Shown piece by piece: positions 1 through 5,583 of a stretch of DNA of 6,469 nucleotides. Within the stretch, counting starts at the first letter, position 1, and every line of letters begins with the position of its first letter. Below the pieces are notes generated by a model that saw only the letters and a list, made by a program, of their open reading frames with translations, was not told where the DNA came from and did no database searches. The position numbers and the translations under genes were made by a program. Origin of the DNA: Treponema sp. (GTDB lineage Bacteria; Spirochaetota; Spirochaetia; Treponematales; Breznakiellaceae); the NCBI GenBank assembly GCA_031275535.1, contig JAISOR010000226.1, positions 1 through 6,469 of the forward strand. Direction: 5' to 3'.

Positions 1-83
1 GGACCCTCCGGGGGGTCCCCTATGGCTTTTCCACGGACAGGACCCCCGGTAATTTTTTCACCGTAGCGGTGACTTCCCTCTAA
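1..83 (+). CDS. C-terminal end of an upstream gene, product unknown (partial)
   Basis: The frame starting at base 3 is open from the window edge to a TAA at 81-83 and gives 26 residues ending in TPGNFFTVAVTSL. Most codons end in G or C, as in the neighbouring real genes, and the hydrophobic beta-like tail is plausible for a protein end. The other two plus frames close earlier, at 50-52 and 64-66. I do not recognise the family and the fragment is too short to assign a role. The main alternative is that the region is non-coding and that its GC-rich inverted repeat followed by six T is a terminator. Confidence 0.42.
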   Translation, partial: TLRGVPYGFSTDRTPGNFFTVAVTSL

Positions 84-95
84 TGTATCCCGAAT

Positions 96-127
96 AAGCG
101 GTGAACGCTTTTGCATGGATTTTTTTT
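96..127 (+). terminator. possible weak intrinsic terminator of the upstream gene
   Basis: A perfect 5-bp stem AAGCG (96-100) / CGCTT (106-110) with a GTGAA loop starts 12 nt after the putative stop at 81-83. It is followed by four T (109-112) and then an eight-T run (120-127). The stem is short and the long T run is separated from it by seven non-T-rich bases, so this is a weak example. It may act only in part, or the T run may belong to the promoter-upstream repeat described separately. Confidence 0.3.
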
Positions 128-156
128 CAAAATACTGGACTTTTTTTATAAAATAT
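117..156 (+). repeat. two T-tract direct repeats with 20-bp period upstream of the regulator promoter
   Basis: GGATTTTTTTTCAAAATAC (117-135) is followed by GGACTTTTTTTATAAAATAT (137-156). The units match at nearly every position, and the first bases lie exactly 20 bp apart, about two helical turns. The second unit ends one base before the proposed -35 box at 158. Phased T/A tracts bend DNA and AT-rich DNA just upstream of -35 can act as an UP element. A repeated regulator site is the other reading. Confidence 0.5.
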
Positions 157-157
157 G

Positions 158-185
158 TTTACTTTTACGGAATTCTCTATATAAT
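158..185 (+). promoter_or_regulatory. sigma70-type promoter for the Rrf2 regulator operon
   Basis: The -10 box is TATAAT (180-185, perfect consensus) and the -35 box is TTTACT (158-163, four of six), with a 16-bp spacer. Transcription would start near 192, giving a leader of about 96 nt before the ATG at 288. The AT-rich tract upstream would strengthen it. Rrf2 proteins often control their own promoter, so autoregulation is possible, but I found no convincing IscR-type operator. Confidence 0.6.
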
Positions 186-214
186 AATGGTCAAATGAGC
201 CTCCGTCCTAAAGC

Positions 215-236
215 CCCTCCCGGGCCGGCGGGAGGG
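215..236 (+). promoter_or_regulatory. strong GC hairpin in the 5' leader of the regulator gene
   Basis: CCCTCCCG (215-222) pairs perfectly with CGGGAGGG (229-236) around a six-base GGCCGG loop. It lies in the predicted leader, about 23 nt after the expected transcription start and 51 nt before the ATG. No U run follows (TTCCTGGGTA), so it is not a standard terminator. It may stabilise the mRNA or belong to a leader switch. Confidence 0.45.
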
Positions 237-271
237 TTCCTGGGTATTAGACCCCATGGCGAATAAAATAG

Positions 272-290
272 AAGGGGGTGTTTCCCCATG
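272..290 (+). promoter_or_regulatory. ribosome-binding site that can fold into a hairpin, and start codon of the regulator
   Basis: AAGGGGGTG (272-280) is a purine-rich Shine-Dalgarno sequence seven bases before the ATG at 288, which fixes the start. GGGG (275-278) can pair with CCCC (284-287), placed directly against the start codon, with a five-base loop. ACCCC (251-255) can alternatively pair with GGGGT (275-279). The site could therefore be open or closed depending on leader folding. Confidence 0.45.
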
Positions 291-707
291 CGGATTACAA
301 CACGAGGTCGTTACGCGCTTCGGGCATCACTGGCCTTGGCGAGGCTGGGAAAAGACGGGTCTCCTGTGTCCATTAATAATCTGTCCGAAGAGGAAAATAT
401 CTCCTCCGTGTTTTTAGAACAGATATTCTTCAAGCTAAGAAAGGCGGGGATCGTCTCCTCGGTCCGGGGTCCCGGGGGGGGCTTCTGTTTTGCCCAGCCC
501 CTGGATCAGCTGACCATAAAACAAATCCTCGACGCTGCCGGAGAAGAGCTGAACCTTACTACCTGCGATAAGCATAAAGAGGATTGTCCGCGGATAGGCA
601 CCTGTCTTACCCATAGTATATGGATGGAAGTAACGGACCTGGTTAATAACTTTTTCAGCAGTATTACCCTGGCCTCTATTCTTGAAAAAAATAACATAGA
701 TTTGTAG
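288..707 (+). CDS. Rrf2 family transcriptional regulator, IscR-like
   Basis: A 139-residue DNA-binding regulator. The N-terminus MRITTRGRYALRA, then SSVFLEQIFFKLRKAGIVSS and VRGPGGG (59-65), is the classic Rrf2 winged helix. E44 lines up with E43 of E. coli IscR, the residue that governs site choice. Three cysteines, C93, C100 and C106, match the IscR [2Fe-2S] ligands, and C106-L-T-H109 reproduces the IscR C-L-T-H ligand pair. The first spacing is C-x6-C instead of the usual C-x5-C. The protein therefore probably senses Fe-S status, oxidative stress or NO. It is shorter than E. coli IscR (162 residues) because the C-terminal tail ends soon after the dimerisation helix. No isc or suf genes lie in the window, so calling it iscR itself would be unsafe. 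It is first in a likely two-gene operon with the membrane protein 27 nt downstream. Confidence 0.93.
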   Translation: MRITTRGRYALRASLALARLGKDGSPVSINNLSEEENISSVFLEQIFFKLRKAGIVSSVRGPGGGFCFAQPLDQLTIKQILDAAGEELNLTTCDKHKEDCPRIGTCLTHSIWMEVTDLVNNFFSSITLASILEKNNIDL

Positions 708-734
708 TATCCTTATTATATAAGGAGAAACAAA

Positions 735-2231
735 ATGGGGCAGCGTATACCGGATCGAGGGGCCTATCAAAAGGTAGTCAACGCCTTCCGCAGGCAGCGT
801 CAGGGCGCTACGGTGGCGGATATTGTGGCTAAGACCGCGCTGCCCCTCAGAACCGTCCGGGAGTTGGTCCCCCTGGCTGCGGATGAGTATTCCGCCCGCC
901 TGGAGGTGACCGAATCCGGGGAAATCCGCTATTCCTTTCCCCGGGGATTCACCAGTAAATACCGTGGCTTTTGGGCGGGATTGCGGAAATGTACGGAGGC
1001 CTTCAAAACGGGGGTCCGGACCGTCGCGGCCGTGGTTTTCAAGGTCTGGATCATGGGGATGCTCGTAGGGTATTTCGTCCTTTTTATGCTCATCGCCCTG
1101 GCGGCCCTGATGCTCTCCGTGGCGGGTTCCGCCAATTCAAACAACCGTTCTTCCCGGAGGGACAGCGGCGGCGGCATGTTTCTGGCCTCGGGGATCTTCA
1201 ACATGATTATCCGTATATGGTTCTATTCCGAGCTGACCCGGTCCATGGACCGCCGGTACTACGGGAGCCCGGCCTCCCCCCGGCCCAGGGGCCGTCCCCT
1301 GCACAGGGCGATATTTTCCTTTGTTTTTGGCGACGGGGACCCCAACGCGGACTGGGCTTCCCGGGAAAAACAGGGGGTCATCGCCTATATACAGGCCAAC
1401 CGGGGGCTTATTTCCCTGCCCGAATTTATGGCCCTTACCGGCCTAAGGGCGGAGGTCGCGGAGGAGCGGATCACATCCTACTGCGCCGAATTCGGGGGAA
1501 TGCCCGAGGCCACCGAAGACGGGACCGTGGTATACCGTTTCGACGAACTCCTCCTCCGGGCGGACCCCCAAAACCGGTCCTTTCCGGGTCTTTCGGCCCC
1601 CTTAAAGGGGCTTGTGGCCTTTTCGTCGAATCCCAAAAAGATGAATATCTGGTTCAGTGTGATCAACGGCGTTAATCTGATCTTCGGAGGATATTTTCTG
1701 TTTAACGGCCTTAACGCCGGGCATATCCTTACCCAGGCCCATTTTGAAGCCAGTTCCTACCTTTACGGGGTAACCTATGTCCTTTTTTCCCAGTTTATCA
1801 GCAATCCCCTGCCCCTCATCATCCTGGGTTTGGGGCTCATCCCCCTGGCCTTCTCCTTCCTTTTCTGGCTCATCCCCGGCCTCCGTTATCTGGGAACGGA
1901 GAAGCGCAACGAAAACATCAAGCTGGAAAACCTGCGCAAACACGGATACCGCCGGATATGGGAGACCCCGGGGGGCATAAAAGCCGGGGATATTAATCCC
2001 CAGGCCGCGGAATGCCGGCCTAAGGACATGGCCGCCGCCCAGGATCGGGTGATCAAGGAAATGGGGGCCCATGCGGTCCCCGAGGTCGCCTTGGATGAAC
2101 GGGGAGAAACGGTTTACGTCTTTACGGAACTGGAACGGGAAAAGCGGGCCCTGGAAAAATACCGCGCCTCCATAGACAGCCGGGCCTCGTCCCTGGGAGA
2201 AACCGTCTTCGACAGCGACGGTTCCGTGTAG
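735..2231 (+). CDS. membrane protein with three winged-helix-like modules, function unknown
   Basis: This is a 498-residue protein. The ATG at 735 is preceded by AAGGAGA (722-728). I do not recognise a named family. Three segments look alike, each helical and ending in an acidic/Gly turn followed by an aromatic strand: residues about 11-69 (ESGEIRYSFP), 212-272 (EDGTVVYRFDEL) and 396-466 (ERGETVYVFTEL). The first two fit a helix-helix-helix-wing layout closely; the third is more diverged. Hydrophobic segments lie between them: about 103-130, a weaker one at 148-163, 304-326, and 343-385 (probably two spans). A Ser/Gly/Arg-rich stretch (131-147) and a Pro/Arg-rich linker (179-189) follow the first span. 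No signal peptide is seen. The modules may serve DNA or protein binding at the membrane; this is inference. The 27-nt gap after the Rrf2 gene suggests cotranscription and a functional link to it. Confidence 0.85.
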   Translation: MGQRIPDRGAYQKVVNAFRRQRQGATVADIVAKTALPLRTVRELVPLAADEYSARLEVTESGEIRYSFPRGFTSKYRGFWAGLRKCTEAFKTGVRTVAAVVFKVWIMGMLVGYFVLFMLIALAALMLSVAGSANSNNRSSRRDSGGGMFLASGIFNMIIRIWFYSELTRSMDRRYYGSPASPRPRGRPLHRAIFSFVFGDGDPNADWASREKQGVIAYIQANRGLISLPEFMALTGLRAEVAEERITSYCAEFGGMPEATEDGTVVYRFDELLLRADPQNRSFPGLSAPLKGLVAFSSNPKKMNIWFSVINGVNLIFGGYFLFNGLNAGHILTQAHFEASSYLYGVTYVLFSQFISNPLPLIILGLGLIPLAFSFLFWLIPGLRYLGTEKRNENIKLENLRKHGYRRIWETPGGIKAGDINPQAAECRPKDMAAAQDRVIKEMGAHAVPEVALDERGETVYVFTELEREKRALEKYRASIDSRASSLGETVFDSDGSV

Positions 2232-2244
2232 CCTTTACAAGGTA

Positions 2245-2823
2245 TTAGGGCCCAAAAAGGGCGGATAATTCTATGGTCAGGCCCGGGAGCGCCGCGGATT
2301 CGGCGGTATCGTTTTTGCGGTAGGACTGCATGATATACCGGCCGCCGTTCAGGCGGTATGCGCCGATGTGTTTGTTTTCCGGATCCACCATCCAGTATTC
2401 CTTTACCTGCGCTTCCAGGTAGAGCTTGAGCTTAAGGTTCATTTCAACCGCCGTATTGGAGGGCGAAAGGATCTCCACGACCATATCCGGAGCGCCCCGG
2501 CAGCCTTCGGGGCCGAGTTTTTTGGGATCGCAGACGACAACCAGATCCGGCTGAACTACCGTATCGTCGCTTTCATCTTCTTCGTAAAAAAGCCGCACGT
2601 CAAAGGGGGCCGCAAAGACTTCGCAGGGTTTTTCTTTAAGAAAGATGTACAATTCACCCGCCAGGGTCATTACTATCCGTTGATGAGCCGTATTAGGGGC
2701 GGCCATGGCATAGGCTTCGCCGTATATAAGCTCAAAGCGCTCGCCTTTTCTTAGTTCCCATGATTTATAATCGGCATAGGTAAATTTCCGCTTTTCCCTT
2801 TCGTTGTGGGCAGCATCGGCCAT
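2245..2823 (-). CDS. Uma2 family (DUF820) PD-(D/E)XK restriction-endonuclease-like protein
   Basis: This is a 192-residue protein when started at the ATG at 2823, which has GGGGGAGA (2828-2835) at good spacing. An in-frame extension to 2877 adds 18 residues that do not resemble the family. Family marks are the N-terminal RFELIYGEAYAM with E31, H47 in NTAHQRI, the PDL core with D93, the MVVEILSPS strand with E117, K131 before LKLYLEAQ, and the typical EYWMVDPEN ending. D93, E117 and K131 fit the PD-(D/E)XK nuclease core, so the catalytic set looks complete. Biological roles of Uma2 proteins are poorly known, and they occur in many paralogues in some genomes. The gene starts 77 nt after the stop of the JAMM-DinG helicase on the same strand, with no strong promoter between, so it may be its downstream operon partner. 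It converges with the membrane protein gene, the stops being only 13 nt apart. Confidence 0.9.
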   Translation of the reverse strand: MADAAHNEREKRKFTYADYKSWELRKGERFELIYGEAYAMAAPNTAHQRIVMTLAGELYIFLKEKPCEVFAAPFDVRLFYEEDESDDTVVQPDLVVVCDPKKLGPEGCRGAPDMVVEILSPSNTAVEMNLKLKLYLEAQVKEYWMVDPENKHIGAYRLNGGRYIMQSYRKNDTAESAALPGLTIELSALFGP

Positions 2824-2878
2824 AGGTTCTCCCCCTCTCAGACGATAGCAAAAACTGCGGGAAAAAGCCAGTCCCACA

Positions 2879-2899
2879 CCTCACACTCCACTCTCTCTT
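2879..2899. repeat. short degenerate heptamer tandem repeat (about three units)
   Basis: CCTCACA (2879-2885), CTCCACT (2886-2892) and CTCTCTT (2893-2899) are three successive 7-bp units close to the pattern CYYCAYT. They lie just past the stop codon of the helicase gene. The same pattern, in better form and sharing the exact unit CTCCACT, recurs at 6178-6212. Confidence 0.45.
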
Positions 2900-2900
2900 T

Positions 2901-5486
2901 CTAAGGAAACAGGAAGTCCTCCGTTTCCCGCAGGATGGTGTTGAAATCCGAAAAGCTGGTCCTGGTTTGGGGCAGGGACCGGAGGAAAAATTGGCCGTAC
3001 CGTTTATGGAGGATCCGGCTGTCCAGAACCGCCACCACCCCGTGATCGCTGGAACGGCGCATAAGCCGGCCAAAGCCCTGCTTAAACTTCATCACCGATT
3101 CGGGGAGGGACAGTTCCATAAAGGGATTGCCCCCCAGCCGTTCCAGGGCTTCGCAGCGGGCCTCGAACACGGGTTCGCTGGGGGTCCTAAAGGGGAGCCG
3201 GCAGAGGATCACCAGCCGCAGGGTATCCCCCGGGGCGTCCACCCCTTCCCAGAAGGAATCGGTGGCAAAGAGTACGCTGGATTCGTCGGAGAGGAAGCTC
3301 CGCAGAAGCCGGCTCCGGTCGTCATCCCCCTGTTTCAGGCAGCGGATCCCCAGGGCTTCCAGTTCGGGAACCGCGGCCGCGTAGGCGCTCCTCAGGGCTT
3401 CGTAGGAGGTAAAGAGGACCAGGGCGGAGCCCCCGGCGCATCCCGCCAGGCGGGACACCGCCCTATCCACAAAGGCCCGGTAGGGCTCCTGATCCGGGAG
3501 GGGCGCGTCCCGGGGAACCGCCAGGAGTACCGCCTGGGCATAGGGAAAGGGGGAGGGAAACTGCCCCGACAGGATCTCCCGCCCGGCCAGGCCCAGCCCT
3601 GAACGGCCCATCCAATAGGCAAAGGAGCCGGGAGAGGCCTCCCCGTCCCCGCCTCCTCCCACGGTAAGGGTGGCGGATACGCAGATCACCGTCTTGTTAG
3701 GCTCGAAGAGGGCCTCCTTAAGGGATGGGGCCACATCGATGGGGGTTGCCGTAAACCGCGCCCAATCGCCCCCGGCCCGGGAGGCGCCGCTGTGCCGCTC
3801 TATCCACATCACCTCCGCGGGCCGTTCCTGGTATTCCATAAAAGCGGCGCATACGGATCCAATGGCCTCCAGCCGCCGGAGTACGCCCTTGATCTCCCAG
3901 ACCGTGGGATCATCCTCCACATCGGGCCGCATATCTTCCAGCATGTCCCGGATGATCCCCCCCAGGGCGCTTATCCGCTTCCGCAGATCCAACAGATGGG
4001 GGATCAGGGCTGCGGCGATAAGCTCCTCCCTGGGGGGGCTAAGCCGGAAGACCCCCTCGGCCTGGCAAAGCCCCAGGGCGGCCTCATCCAGGGCGTCGGC
4101 CGCGGCCCGGATTCCCTCCACCGCCCCGGCGCCTTCGTCGAGTTTCTCCTCCTGGGAAACCAGGGCCGCCAGGCGGATCAAGAGGCCGGCCTGCCGGGCC
4201 CGGCGTTTCCGGTAGAGCCGCCCCAACTGCCGGTAGATCCCCGGGCGGCTAAAGTCCCTGGAGAAAAAGGAGGTGGCCGCCCCTTCCACCGTATGGGCCT
4301 CGTCGATGATGATCCTCGCATAGGGGGGCAGGATCACCGTATTATCGTAGCCCGCGCCTTCGTTCCGGGCCGCCAGATCCGCAAAGAGGAGGTGGTGGTT
4401 CACCACCAGGAGCCGGGCGTCGGCGGCCTCCTTCCGCAGGGACAACACAAAGCACCGGTCCCGCTCGGGGCAGCGCATCCCCATGCAGAGATCCTCCTCG
4501 GAACAGACCCGGGACCAGAGCCCTTCGGAGGGCATAAAGGACAGGTCCGAGCGGCTCCCGGTTTTGGTAGTCTCCGCCCATTCCACCAGGGAGCGGATAT
4601 CCTCATTTTCATCCTCATCCAAACTTGGTTCCCGGATGGCGTCTACCAGGCGGCGGCGGCAGAGGTAGTTTCCCCGGCCCTTAATAAGGACCACCTTGAT
4701 TTTCTTATGCAGGGCCGAGGCTACCAGGGGGATATCCTTTTCATAAAGCTGCTGCTGCAGGTTGATGGTGGCGGTGGAGATGATGATCCGCTCATCATTG
4801 GCCAGGGCATAGCTCATGGCCGGCAAAAGATAGGCAAAGGACTTCCCTACCCCGGTCCCCGCCTCGGCGGCCACCAGGGAGTCTTCGTTAAAACCCCGGA
4901 TAATAAGCCGCATGAGGCCAAGCTGGGACGGACGGGGTTCATAGGAACTGAGCCGCCGGGCAATGAGCCCCCCCTCTTCCAGGGCGGCGCAGATCCTCCG
5001 GGGGTCCAGTTTTGCGACGGCCCGCCGGCGGGTGGGTTCGGCCACCACGTAGATGCTCCGCACCTCGTTGTCTACGATGAAGGACCCTATCCCTTCCTCA
5101 GCGGCCCGGGAAGCTATGGCCAGGTCATTGTCGCTGGGGCTAAGGAAGCCCGAGGGATGGTTGTGGATCAACACATCGGGCAAGGGGGACCGCTCTTCGG
5201 GACATGCCGGCTGCGGCCCCTCTACAGACCGGGACCCGCCGGGGGCATCCTCAGGGGCCCCAAGGCTCCCCCGGTCCAAGCCGGAAAGCCAGGGCCGCAG
5301 GGCCAGAACCGAGTCCTCATTCCCCCTGGCCCGGACCCTGACCCGGACCACCAGGCCCTGATCGTCAAGATACCCCAGGGCAAAAACCTCATTCCCCCCG
5401 GCGTCCTCAATTTCCGCCCGGAGCTTCCCTACACATTCTTCTGATAACCGTTTTACCGCCTGCACCTTATGGGGAGCATAGCCCAA
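2901..5486 (-). CDS. dinG: JAMM/RadC-like JAB domain fused to DinG/XPD-type Fe-S DNA helicase
   Basis: This is an 861-residue protein, against 716 or so for E. coli DinG. Residues about 20-160 form a JAB/MPN domain: E33 in GGNEVFALG, then HNHPSG with H108, H110, S118 and D121, spaced exactly as the zinc-binding JAMM signature H-x-H-x7-S-x2-D. A Gly/Pro-rich insert (about 66-102) sits inside it. The helicase follows: Walker A GTGVGKS (210-216), motif Ia STATINLQQQ (237-246), four Fe-S cysteines C276, C334, C339, C345 whose last three spacings (x4, x5) match E. coli DinG, DEAH (395-398), SATLTVGGG (604-612), FATDSFWEGVDAPGD (740-754) and motif VI QGFGRLMRR (803-811). It should be an ATP-driven 5'-3' helicase acting on unusual structures or R-loops. 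The JAB role is unknown: peptidase, isopeptidase or nucleic-acid binding. The start is TTG at 5486 with a poor Shine-Dalgarno, so the N-terminus is uncertain; the reading frame stays open upstream to 5546. Confidence 0.93.
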   Translation of the reverse strand: MGYAPHKVQAVKRLSEECVGKLRAEIEDAGGNEVFALGYLDDQGLVVRVRVRARGNEDSVLALRPWLSGLDRGSLGAPEDAPGGSRSVEGPQPACPEERSPLPDVLIHNHPSGFLSPSDNDLAIASRAAEEGIGSFIVDNEVRSIYVVAEPTRRRAVAKLDPRRICAALEEGGLIARRLSSYEPRPSQLGLMRLIIRGFNEDSLVAAEAGTGVGKSFAYLLPAMSYALANDERIIISTATINLQQQLYEKDIPLVASALHKKIKVVLIKGRGNYLCRRRLVDAIREPSLDEDENEDIRSLVEWAETTKTGSRSDLSFMPSEGLWSRVCSEEDLCMGMRCPERDRCFVLSLRKEAADARLLVVNHHLLFADLAARNEGAGYDNTVILPPYARIIIDEAHTVEGAATSFFSRDFSRPGIYRQLGRLYRKRRARQAGLLIRLAALVSQEEKLDEGAGAVEGIRAAADALDEAALGLCQAEGVFRLSPPREELIAAALIPHLLDLRKRISALGGIIRDMLEDMRPDVEDDPTVWEIKGVLRRLEAIGSVCAAFMEYQERPAEVMWIERHSGASRAGGDWARFTATPIDVAPSLKEALFEPNKTVICVSATLTVGGGGDGEASPGSFAYWMGRSGLGLAGREILSGQFPSPFPYAQAVLLAVPRDAPLPDQEPYRAFVDRAVSRLAGCAGGSALVLFTSYEALRSAYAAAVPELEALGIRCLKQGDDDRSRLLRSFLSDESSVLFATDSFWEGVDAPGDTLRLVILCRLPFRTPSEPVFEARCEALERLGGNPFMELSLPESVMKFKQGFGRLMRRSSDHGVVAVLDSRILHKRYGQFFLRSLPQTRTSFSDFNTILRETEDFLFP

Positions 5487-5491
5487 GGAAA

Positions 5492-5501
5492 GAAAATTTT
5501 C
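5492..5501. promoter_or_regulatory. 10-bp palindrome before the helicase start
   Basis: GAAAATTTTC (5492-5501) is a perfect palindrome five bases upstream of the proposed TTG start of the helicase. It would lie in the early transcribed leader and occupy the place where a Shine-Dalgarno is expected. An operator is possible, but an AT-rich 10-mer palindrome can arise by chance. Confidence 0.25.
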
Positions 5502-5529
5502 CAGCGCCGGTGAAGAAAAGCCAAAGGGA

Positions 5530-5535
5530 ATTATA
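5530..5535 (-). promoter_or_regulatory. -10 element of the helicase promoter
   Basis: On the minus strand positions 5535 to 5530 read TATAAT, a perfect -10 box, 43 bases before the TTG start. The region 16-18 bases upstream has no good -35 match (CTCAAT or similar), so the promoter would be weak or need an activator. It is back to back with the antitoxin promoter, whose -35 begins only 13 bases away, so the two units could interfere or share control. Confidence 0.35.
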
Positions 5536-5547
5536 GGGAAATTTCAC

Positions 5548-5576
5548 TTGACATTGAGTTATACCCGTGTTATACT
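5548..5576 (+). promoter_or_regulatory. near-consensus promoter of the toxin-antitoxin operon
   Basis: The -35 box is TTGACA (5548-5553, perfect), the spacer is 17 bp, and the -10 box is TATACT (5571-5576, five of six). The expected start of transcription, six to eight bases further on, is 5583-5585, which is the ATG of the antitoxin (5584). The message would therefore be leaderless or nearly so. No Shine-Dalgarno sequence precedes that ATG, which agrees with this. Confidence 0.75.
5558..5575 (+). promoter_or_regulatory. probable autoregulatory operator (7-bp direct repeat)
   Basis: GTTATAC occurs at 5558-5564 and again at 5569-5575, with starts 11 bp apart, about one helical turn. The second copy covers most of the -10 box. 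Ribbon-helix-helix antitoxins bind short repeated half-sites at such spacing and repress their own operon, so the site fits binding by the product of 5584-5832. Confidence 0.5.
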
Positions 5577-5583
5577 ATATGAT

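Noticed and set aside
8..58. Intrinsic terminator: CCGGGGGGTCC pairing with GGACCCCCGG followed by six T
   Set aside because: The frame through it looks coding to position 83 (the T run encodes Asn-Phe-Phe), the loop is long and the stem needs a bulge. It stays as the alternative reading of this edge.
65..104. AGCGGTGA at 65-72 and 97-104 as a repeated operator
   Set aside because: The first copy lies in probable coding sequence and the second in a hairpin; two 8-mers alone are weak evidence.
971..1675. A 234-codon plus-strand frame inside the membrane protein gene
   Set aside because: It is in another frame of a convincing gene, very rich in Gly/Arg/Pro, and has no Shine-Dalgarno.
2248..2262. 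GCCC-AAAAA-GGGC as a bidirectional terminator between convergent genes
   Set aside because: The stem is only four base pairs, lies inside the Uma2 coding end, and has no adjacent T run on either strand.
2835..2870. Terminator after the helicase on the minus strand (ACTG stem, CAGTTTTTG)
   Set aside because: The stem is four base pairs with no inner pairing, too weak to claim; it does not exclude read-through into the Uma2 gene.
2824..2877. Longer Uma2 protein starting at 2877
   Set aside because: The extra 18 residues do not resemble the family, and the ATG at 2823 has a good Shine-Dalgarno sequence.
3792..5444. A 550-codon open frame on the plus strand opposite the helicase
   Set aside because: It is antisense to a gene with full helicase motifs. 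Its Gly/Pro/Gln/Arg-rich translation has no domain signs and is what high third-position GC on the other strand produces.
5548..5583. Longer antitoxin starting at a TTG at 5548
   Set aside because: That start lies in the consensus -35 box; the added 12 residues precede the typical MKTAISLPD start and would not be transcribed from the seen promoter.
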